Shown here in pieces: positions 26,056 through 32,124 of a stretch of 32,124 nucleotides of DNA; position 1 is the stretch's first letter, and each line of letters opens with the position of its first letter. The stretch is from an uncultured Spirochaetaceae bacterium. GTDB taxonomy: Bacteria > Spirochaetota > Spirochaetia > Sphaerochaetales > Sphaerochaetaceae. The notes beneath the pieces were generated by a model, which saw only the letters and a program-made list of their open reading frames with translations, did not search any database and was not told the origin of the DNA. Location of the stretch: assembly GCA_944389115.1 (NCBI GenBank), contig CALXLE010000006.1, positions 1 to 32,124 of the forward strand, written 5' to 3'. The translations under genes and the position numbers were made by a program.

Positions 26056-27186
26056 CTACAAATAATCTGGGAATGACTCGCTGAATGGCTTCCCAATTGC
26101 ATTCTTTACCTTCATCATTAATGCCTTTGAATTGATGAGAACAGCACCTCTGACTATGCCATTCTCAGTGAATATAGTGCATCTTGATGCGTCGCTATCG
26201 ATGATGACATCGCTCTCATCTGTGATTCTCCCGAATGATGCAACATCGATTCCCGCGACCTTGAGCATGGCGGAAGGTTCAGACGGAACATAAGGGGATG
26301 TATCTCCTCCGATTATCGATGCGGCTTTGCTACCCATCTCCCTGGCATGCATTGCAAGCCCGAATGTACGGCCATCAAGCTCTGCAGCATCGCCTATAGC
26401 GAAGATATCGGGATCAGAAGTCCGTAGATGAGCATCGACAATGATTCCCTTATCCGTACTGAGTCCTGCCAGGGAAGCAAGGGAGCATTCTGCCCTGACT
26501 CCGGCTGAGAAGCACAGTACATCGGAAGGCACATCGGTGCCATCGGAGAGTCTCAGAGTGTGGTCATCTGCACTGACAGCTTTGGCTCCGGCATAGATAT
26601 GCACACCATCCTCTTCAAGCTTCTTCTGCAGAAGGAGCGCAGAATCCTTATCAAGCTGTCTTGGAAGGATATGCTCTGCGCTCTCAATAACATTCACTAT
26701 GATGCTGAATCCCTCAGCTATGGAATGGGCCAGCTCAAGTCCAAGAAGCCCACCTCCGATTACGGTGAAGCTTCCTGCGCCATCAAGAGCCTTTCTGATA
26801 GCGATGGCATCGGCTGCACTTCTGAGGGAGAATACGGTTCTGCGATTTCCTTCCAATGGGAAGACGAATGCATTGCTTCCAGTTGCAAGTATGAGCTTAT
26901 CATAGGGAAGGACGGATCCATCCTCCAGCTTCACAGAGTGCTTATCGCGATCTATCGAAGAAGCCTTCGAATGACAAAGACGTATTCCCTTTTCCTCATA
27001 CCATCCTGCAGGATGGATATAGAGCGATTCAGGGGCCATCCCTGCTATGATCTCCTCAATACGCATTCTGTAATACGGAAGAAAATCTTCCCCGAGAACC
27101 AGAGATACCTCCCAGCTGCCTGCAAGAGAGGATGCCGCCTGTACACCGGCTATTCCTCCGCCAACGATAACAATCCTTCCATTCAT
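26056..27186 (-). CDS. FAD-dependent pyridine nucleotide oxidoreductase (rubredoxin-reductase-like)
   Basis: The 376-residue protein has two dinucleotide-binding folds: GGGIAGVQAA at 9-18 for FAD and GGGLLGLELA near 142-151 for NAD(P)H. The FAD-binding IFAIGDAAEL lies near 264-273. There is no CxxxxC active site and no long C-terminal dimer domain. The length and layout resemble NADH:rubredoxin oxidoreductase and NirB-type N-terminal domains, which supply electrons for oxygen or nitrite reduction. No rubredoxin gene is nearby. The ribosome site is weak (GAAG beside the ATG). It converges with the LacI gene. Confidence 0.88.
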   Translation of the reverse strand: MNGRIVIVGGGIAGVQAASSLAGSWEVSLVLGEDFLPYYRMRIEEIIAGMAPESLYIHPAGWYEEKGIRLCHSKASSIDRDKHSVKLEDGSVLPYDKLILATGSNAFVFPLEGNRRTVFSLRSAADAIAIRKALDGAGSFTVIGGGLLGLELAHSIAEGFSIIVNVIESAEHILPRQLDKDSALLLQKKLEEDGVHIYAGAKAVSADDHTLRLSDGTDVPSDVLCFSAGVRAECSLASLAGLSTDKGIIVDAHLRTSDPDIFAIGDAAELDGRTFGLAMHAREMGSKAASIIGGDTSPYVPSEPSAMLKVAGIDVASFGRITDESDVIIDSDASRCTIFTENGIVRGAVLINSKALMMKVKNAIGKPFSESFPDYL

Positions 27187-27226
27187 TCTTCAATGATAGC
27201 AGGAAACAGACCTGCTATACACAAGA

Positions 27227-27256
27227 AACTGCCGGATTTCCCCGGCAGTTCCAATG
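27227..27256 (-). terminator. Terminator of the araA-kinase-araD operon
   Basis: AACTGCCGG (27227-27235) and CCGGCAGTT (27242-27250) form a perfect 9-bp stem with a six-base loop. On the minus strand TTTCTTG follows, a modest T-tract, 18 bases after the araD stop. Confidence 0.7.
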
Positions 27257-27268
27257 ATAGATATAATC

Positions 27269-27958
27269 TCACTTCTGTCCGTAGTAAGCATTGGCTCCAT
27301 GCTTGCGGAAATAGTGCTTGTCTAGGATTACCTGAGGCGCTGGCTTGGTATCAGGATTAATAGCCAGAGCTCTTGCTGCCATCTTTGCAACCTCCTCGAC
27401 GACAACGGCATTGTGGACCGCTTCGAAAGCATCCTTGCCCCAGGCGAATGGACCATGGTTGCTGCAGAGTACCGCGGGAACTGCAAGAGGATCCTTCCCC
27501 TCGAATGTCTCTGCAATGACGAGCCCTGTGTTCTTCTCATACGCCGTGTTTATCTCATCATCGGTAAGAGGCCTTGCGCAAGGTATCGGGCCATAGAAAT
27601 AATCAGCATGCGTTGTGCCATAGCATGGAATGGACTTGCATGCCTGAGCCCAGCTTGCTGCCCATGGGGAATGGGTATGCACGATGCCGCCGACTGTCGG
27701 GAATGCTTTATAAAGCACGACATGGGTAGGTGCATCGCTGGAAGGCCTGAGCCTGCCCTCAACAACGTTACCTTCAAGATCCAGTATCACGATATCATCA
27801 GCAGTCATGGTCTTATAGGAAACACCGCTCGGCTTTATCGCGATAAGGCCTGCTTCCCTGTCAATCTCCGATACATTGCCCCATGTGAACGTCACAAGCC
27901 CATACTCAGGAAGCATGAGATTCGCTTCCAGCACTTTCTTCTTAAGACCCTCAAGCAT
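27269..27958 (-). CDS. araD: L-ribulose-5-phosphate 4-epimerase
   Basis: This enzyme converts L-ribulose-5-phosphate to D-xylulose-5-phosphate, the last step from L-arabinose into the pentose phosphate pathway. The 229-residue length fits. Zinc ligands are His94 and His96 in [15 protein letters not shown] and His168 in [16 protein letters not shown] near 42-48 and RPSSDAPTH at 71-79 hold the phosphate and substrate. AAAGGAG precedes the ATG and overlaps the end of the kinase gene. It is the third gene of the arabinose operon. Confidence 0.95.
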   Translation of the reverse strand: MLEGLKKKVLEANLMLPEYGLVTFTWGNVSEIDREAGLIAIKPSGVSYKTMTADDIVILDLEGNVVEGRLRPSSDAPTHVVLYKAFPTVGGIVHTHSPWAASWAQACKSIPCYGTTHADYFYGPIPCARPLTDDEINTAYEKNTGLVIAETFEGKDPLAVPAVLCSNHGPFAWGKDAFEAVHNAVVVEEVAKMAARALAINPDTKPAPQVILDKHYFRKHGANAYYGQK

Positions 27959-27961
27959 AAA

Positions 27962-29557
27962 TCACTCCTTTCCCAGATGCTCTACAGCAGCTCTCTCGAT
28001 GGCAAGTCCCTCATGGTAGCGCCTGAAGAACTTATCAAAACCTTCAATATCCTTCTCATCCGGTGCGACTATGCTGCTCTCCGCCGAAGCGAAGACAATC
28101 GTATCAAGATAGGAGGAGAGATCCATATCCTTATGCGAGAGATAGTCGGCAAGAAGAGCGATTCCCCATGCACCGCCTTCGCCTGCAGTCTTTAGTACCC
28201 TGCATGGCGTCTTCGCCGCAGCTGCCATCACGCGCTGTCCGACTGCAGCGGTCTTGAAGAATCCGCCATGCCCGGAGAGCATATCAAGGCTGGCACCTTC
28301 CTTCTCGAAGAGGATATCAAGGCCGGTACGCATAGCGCATAGAGATGTGAAGAGCTCGGCACGTACGAAATTCGCAAGCGTGAAATGAGCATCAGGATGC
28401 CTTACAGAAAGAGGTCTTCCCTCAGAGAACCCTGTGATGTGCTCTCCAGAGATATACCCATAGCAGAGGAGTCCTCCGCAATCGGGATCGCCCTCAAGAG
28501 CCTTTGCCAGAAGCGTATCATAGAGAACAGGCTTGCGGACACTGAAGCCAAGAGCCTCGACAACCTCCCCAAAGAGGGAGAACCATGCATCATAGCCACC
28601 TGTGCAGTTATTGCTATGCGACATAGCGACAAGCCTACCATCCGGTGTCGTTACGATATCAAGGGAGGAGTAAGCCTTTGAAAGCGGCTTCTCAAGCACG
28701 ACCATCGCGAATACGCTTGTCCCCGCCGATACGTTTCCCGTTCTCGGAGCTACGGAGTTCGTCGCCATCATCCCGGTCTCCGCATCACCCTCTGGAGGAC
28801 ATAGCGGACAGCCAGCCTGAAGATTCCCCTCGGAATCAAGAAGCTCTGCTCCTTCCTTAGTAAGATACCCCGCAGTCTCTCCTGCAAGCAGCACCTTCGG
28901 GAAAACCTCGCGGAGCTTCCAGGGATACCCTGAAGCATAATGGCTATCGAAAAGACCGATGCAGTCCTCAGCATAATCCTTTGTTGCAGTATCAATCGGG
29001 AACATGCCGGAAGCATCGCCTATACCTATGGTCTTCTCACCTGTCAGCAGCTTGTTCACGTAGCTTGCAAGCGTAGAGACATGGGCAAGCTTATCAAGAT
29101 AGGGCTTCTTCTCCTTTATATCCTTCAGAAGATGGCTTATCGTCCAGCGCTGTGCAATCGGATGGCCGAATAACTCTGTAAGCTCATTCGCCTCGGCTTC
29201 CGTGATGTTGTTTCTCCATGTCCTGAAGGGAGTAAGGAGATTGCCATCCTTATCGAATGCCATATAGCCATGCATCATCGCCGAGACACCCATTGCCCTG
29301 ATCTTCTCAAGCGTTATCCCGTATTCTTTCCTGACATCTTCCTTAAGAGCCATATAGGAGGCGCGGAGACCTTCCTTTATGTCCTCGATGCTATAGGTCC
29401 AGACTCCATCAAGGTTCCTGTTCTCCCAGTCAAATGCTCCAGAGGCAACGGGATTGCATGCTGAATCAATGAGCACTGCCTTGATGCGTGTGGATCCGAA
29501 CTCTATGCCGATGACGCAGCGGCCATCGGCTATCTCCTTTCTCACATTCCCTTCCAT
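27962..29557 (-). CDS. FGGY-family carbohydrate kinase, probable L-ribulokinase
   Basis: The 531-residue protein has the FGGY ATPase fold: IGIEFGSTRIKAVLID (phosphate loop 1) and MGVSAMMHGYMAFD, with a late LSGHGGFFKTAAVGQRVMAAA and TAGEGGAWGIALLADY. It sits between araA and araD, where ribulokinase belongs, so phosphorylation of L-ribulose is inferred. The sequence looks closer to the clostridial and spirochaete FGGY proteins found in this position than to E. coli AraB. The ATG at 29557 has AAGGA seven bases upstream; earlier in-frame codons overlap araA. Confidence 0.88.
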   Translation of the reverse strand: MEGNVRKEIADGRCVIGIEFGSTRIKAVLIDSACNPVASGAFDWENRNLDGVWTYSIEDIKEGLRASYMALKEDVRKEYGITLEKIRAMGVSAMMHGYMAFDKDGNLLTPFRTWRNNITEAEANELTELFGHPIAQRWTISHLLKDIKEKKPYLDKLAHVSTLASYVNKLLTGEKTIGIGDASGMFPIDTATKDYAEDCIGLFDSHYASGYPWKLREVFPKVLLAGETAGYLTKEGAELLDSEGNLQAGCPLCPPEGDAETGMMATNSVAPRTGNVSAGTSVFAMVVLEKPLSKAYSSLDIVTTPDGRLVAMSHSNNCTGGYDAWFSLFGEVVEALGFSVRKPVLYDTLLAKALEGDPDCGGLLCYGYISGEHITGFSEGRPLSVRHPDAHFTLANFVRAELFTSLCAMRTGLDILFEKEGASLDMLSGHGGFFKTAAVGQRVMAAAAKTPCRVLKTAGEGGAWGIALLADYLSHKDMDLSSYLDTIVFASAESSIVAPDEKDIEGFDKFFRRYHEGLAIERAAVEHLGKE

Positions 29558-29567
29558 TTTCTTTTCC

Positions 29568-31043
29568 TTATCTTCTGTAGTATATCTCATTCCAGCGCAT
29601 TCTATCCTTGAAATCATCGATATCCAGGGAGCTGTCTATGACAAGGGCCTCGATACCCATAGCCTCTGCCCATCCCTTCATCTGATGCGCTGTGATGTTA
29701 TATGAGAATGAGGTATGGTGCCCTCCGCCAGCAAGAATCCATGCCTCGGCCCCGCGGATAAGGTCAGGCATCGGCTTCCAATATGCGGTAGCGACAGGAA
29801 GCTTCGGCATCGGCTCCGGAACTGGAAGGCATTCCACATCGTTTATTATGAGCCTGAGCCTTCCTCCCATATCGACCATCGAGACTGCGATGGCTTTCCC
29901 TGTCCTGCAAGTGTAGACCAGACGTGCGGGATCCTCACGGTTTCCCATCGATAGCGGGCATACCTTTATCGCAATATCCCCATCTGCAACGGAAGGGCAT
30001 ACCTCAAGCATATGGGCTTCAAGCACAGCCTCATTGCCAGGTACAAGATGGTATGTATAATCCTCGAAGAAGCTAGTGCCTTTATTGCCAGCCATCTCCT
30101 TCATGACCCTGACAAGAGCTGCCGTCTTCCAATCTCCCTCCGCACCGAAGCCATAGCCTTTCTCCATAAGACGCTGGATGGCAAGGCCCGGAAGCTGCTT
30201 AAGCCCTCCGAGATCCCCAAAATGCGTTACGACAGCATTGTATCCGTGCTCTGCCAGGAAGCGCTCGAATCCTATCTCGATTCCAGCCTGGACCTCCACA
30301 TGCCTCCTGAACTCATTCTCATCACGGCCCTCTGAAAGAATCCTGTATCTGGAATAGTACTCATCGGTAAGATTCCGTATCTCGGACGGAGTCACAGCAT
30401 CGACATACTTCACAGCCTCATTGACAGGCCAGGCATCGACAGTCCATCCGAACTTTATGGCTGTCTCCACTTTATCGCCTTCGGTATCAGCGACATCACG
30501 CATATTATCCGCAAGGCGGCATACCTTCACCTTTGCTGATGCTAATATGCCTATTGCGGTCTGCATCCATCCTGCAATCCTCTTCTGCACATCCTCATGC
30601 GACCAATGTCCGACGACAACCTCGCGCGGAATGCCAAGCCTTGTCATCATGAATCCAAACTCCCTGTCGCCATGGGCAGACTGATTCTCATTCATGAAAT
30701 CCATATCGATCGAAGAAAATGGCAGCGCTTCATTGTACTGCGTATGAAGATGGAGTATAGGCTTCCTCGCAGCCATAAGGCCCTTTATCCAGGCCTTTGC
30801 AGGGCTGAACGTATGCATCCATACAATGGTTCCTGCGCATTCCTCATCATCGTTTGCTTCAGAAAAGAACCTGAATATACCATCAGCTGTAAGCAGCGTC
30901 GGCTTATATACAAGCTCAAAAGGAAGATTGCCGCTTCCATTCAGAGCCTTCACCATAGCCTCTGCATGTGCTTTCACATGGTCAAGGCACTCATTCCCAT
31001 AGAGATCCTGCGAACCTGCCGCAAAATAGAACTTATAGCTCAT
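29568..31043 (-). CDS. araA: L-arabinose isomerase
   Basis: This metal-dependent cytoplasmic enzyme converts L-arabinose to L-ribulose. The 491 residues are close to the E. coli enzyme. The catalytic Glu and His residues are seen in GFGAEGDWKTAALVRVMK, FFEDYTYHLVPGNEAVLEAHMLEVCP and GGHHTSFSYN. AAAGGAG stands five bases before the ATG. It is the first gene of the operon with the FGGY kinase ten bases downstream and araD after that. A LacI-type operator lies 27 bases upstream of its start. Confidence 0.96.
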   Translation of the reverse strand: MSYKFYFAAGSQDLYGNECLDHVKAHAEAMVKALNGSGNLPFELVYKPTLLTADGIFRFFSEANDDEECAGTIVWMHTFSPAKAWIKGLMAARKPILHLHTQYNEALPFSSIDMDFMNENQSAHGDREFGFMMTRLGIPREVVVGHWSHEDVQKRIAGWMQTAIGILASAKVKVCRLADNMRDVADTEGDKVETAIKFGWTVDAWPVNEAVKYVDAVTPSEIRNLTDEYYSRYRILSEGRDENEFRRHVEVQAGIEIGFERFLAEHGYNAVVTHFGDLGGLKQLPGLAIQRLMEKGYGFGAEGDWKTAALVRVMKEMAGNKGTSFFEDYTYHLVPGNEAVLEAHMLEVCPSVADGDIAIKVCPLSMGNREDPARLVYTCRTGKAIAVSMVDMGGRLRLIINDVECLPVPEPMPKLPVATAYWKPMPDLIRGAEAWILAGGGHHTSFSYNITAHQMKGWAEAMGIEALVIDSSLDIDDFKDRMRWNEIYYRR

Positions 31044-31069
31044 GGTTTCTCCTTTACGATATTTGCCTA

Positions 31070-31087
31070 TGCGTTATCGTTAACGCA
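31070..31087. promoter_or_regulatory. LacI-type operator of the arabinose operon
   Basis: TGCGTTATCGTTAACGCA is a perfect 7-bp inverted repeat with a four-base centre containing CG, the usual LacI-family operator shape. It lies just downstream of the likely araA promoter, where a bound repressor would block transcription. Confidence 0.75.
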
Positions 31088-31091
31088 CTTT

Positions 31092-31121
31092 TAATTGTCT
31101 CATAGCCAACAGTAAAGTCAA
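31092..31121 (-). promoter_or_regulatory. Likely araA promoter
   Basis: TTGACT (31121-31116) is followed 17-18 bases later by ACAATT or CAATTA (31098-31092). The -10 is weak. The start would fall at the edge of the operator. Confidence 0.45.
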
Positions 31122-31130
31122 GGAAAAGAA

Positions 31131-32124
31131 TCAGAACCATGATCTATCTTCGGGGATATTCTCCTTTATGTAGATATCAACGGGAATATGAACGCTGCGC
31201 CGCTCCTGCCCCAGCACTATTGCCCGGTACAGGAACATAGCTGCCTCATATCCCTGGAGCCTTGGTCTCTGTCCTATCACAGCAGCAATCATTCCAGAAT
31301 CAAGAAGCTCCCGGTTCTGAGGAGAGAGATCGAAACCTATTATCGTGAAACGGGAGATATCATCGGAGGACATAACCGCATCAACAATCCTGTGGACTCC
31401 ATCATTGACAACAAAAAGCCCTACCCGTCCGCTTCGGCCGACCATATCAGGGATGATGGCGAAATCATCCTCCGTCGCGATATTTATGCTCGCCGTCGGA
31501 ACATTATCATGCATAGCCCTGTAAGCATTGAGAAAAGCCTCGGCACGCTTCCTGCCGTTGTATGCGCTGCTATATGTCTGTATAGTGAATACCGAATCAA
31601 GCGAAGAGTCAAAAAGGTCCATCACCCTGGCTGCCGTGCACCCAGCCTGCTCTGGGTCCTGTGAAAGATCATATAGCGGAGATATGCCAGGAAGCGATGA
31701 ATCGATGAATACTGCCGGTACCGAGCCGTACTTATCCATCACTCGCCTAGTTGCATCCCCCATCAGAGGTGCCATTATATATGCGGAGATATCATTGGCA
31801 AAGAGATGCTCACAGGCTGCAAGGAAATCATCGGGACTGCGCCTGTCATAGAAGGAGTATATTATTTCGACCTCAAGGGAATTGAGCTCCGTTCTTGCGG
31901 TCTCTATACCCTCCTTTATCTGCTGCCAGTAGCCAAACTCCGACTCAAGCGCAGGAAGCAGGACGCCGAATGAATACTGCCTGTTGTCCTGCAGTCTCCT
32001 TGCAAGCTGATTAGGCACATAACCGTTCTCCCTTGCGATACGGAGTATCAGGTCGATGTTCTCCTTCGATACCCTGCCTCTGTTATGGAGCACCCTGTCA
32101 ACCGTTCCTATGGATACTCCTGCT
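31131..32124 (-). CDS. LacI-family regulator, probable arabinose operon repressor (5' end cut)
   Basis: The reading frame runs off the right edge, so 330 residues are seen and the first few are missing. The visible N-terminus is the helix-turn-helix AGVSIGTVDRVLHNRGRVSK, followed by the hinge (GYVPNQLARRLQD) and a sugar-binding-type effector domain (SFGVLLPALESEFGYWQQI, VFIDSSLPGISPL, FTIIGFDLSP). It ends 88 bases before araA with a perfect LacI-type operator between, so control of araA-kinase-araD is a strong inference. The GTG at 32093 lies inside the DNA-binding helix and is not the start. Confidence 0.93.
   Translation of the reverse strand, partial: AGVSIGTVDRVLHNRGRVSKENIDLILRIARENGYVPNQLARRLQDNRQYSFGVLLPALESEFGYWQQIKEGIETARTELNSLEVEIIYSFYDRRSPDDFLAACEHLFANDISAYIMAPLMGDATRRVMDKYGSVPAVFIDSSLPGISPLYDLSQDPEQAGCTAARVMDLFDSSLDSVFTIQTYSSAYNGRKRAEAFLNAYRAMHDNVPTASINIATEDDFAIIPDMVGRSGRVGLFVVNDGVHRIVDAVMSSDDISRFTIIGFDLSPQNRELLDSGMIAAVIGQRPRLQGYEAAMFLYRAIVLGQERRSVHIPVDIYIKENIPEDRSWF

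Noticed and set aside
26560-27360. 266-codon plus-strand frame opposite the FAD oxidoreductase gene
   Set aside because: It is antisense to a clear flavoprotein and runs through a terminator hairpin; its composition is that of a shadow frame.

Overview
The window looks like chromosome from a host-associated or anaerobic spirochaete, most likely near Sphaerochaeta. This is inferred from gene content and style: a solute-binding protein with a Cys-less FAGG-type signal peptide, a split transketolase, many pentose-use genes, a LemA/DUF2207 operon and moderate GC. No rRNA or tRNA gene is present to settle it. No tRNA, rRNA, CRISPR array, transposase or prophage gene was seen.

Left part (1-6600). 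The 5' end of a lipoprotein gene is followed by a promoter whose spacer holds a run of ten G. Next comes groEL alone, without groES. Between groEL and position 2790 lies a small toxin-antitoxin-like patch: a possible HigA remnant, a very small hydrophobic peptide gene built like a type I toxin with a convergent antisense RNA and shared terminator, and an orphan HicB-like antitoxin. A tightly coupled leftward operon follows: lemA, a DUF2207 membrane protein, a phytol/dolichol-kinase-like protein and a DUF92 protein. The last two resemble the plant VTE5/VTE6 isoprenoid kinase pair.

Middle part (6600-19750). argR and pgi form a rightward operon with an ARG-box-like palindrome at the transcription start. 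A GH51 arabinofuranosidase and the two transketolase subunits run leftward. Opposite them is a FadR-type regulator that appears leaderless and self-regulated. Then come proS, a ferredoxin-type aldo/keto reductase with a degenerate catalytic tetrad, a YhcH-family protein, a HigA-like antitoxin divergent from a Fic protein, and malic enzyme.

Right part (19800-32124). One leftward operon encodes a CUT1-type ABC importer (binding protein and two permeases), a nucleoside hydrolase and a ribokinase-like kinase. Together they suggest uptake and splitting of a nucleoside-like compound. A divergent LacI regulator precedes it. After a stand-alone FAD/NAD oxidoreductase come araD, an FGGY kinase in the ribulokinase position, and araA. 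Their upstream region carries a perfect LacI-type operator, next to a LacI-family regulator cut by the window end. With the GH51 enzyme and transketolase, the cell can plausibly release L-arabinose from arabinan or arabinoxylan and feed it into the pentose phosphate pathway and, through pgi, glycolysis.
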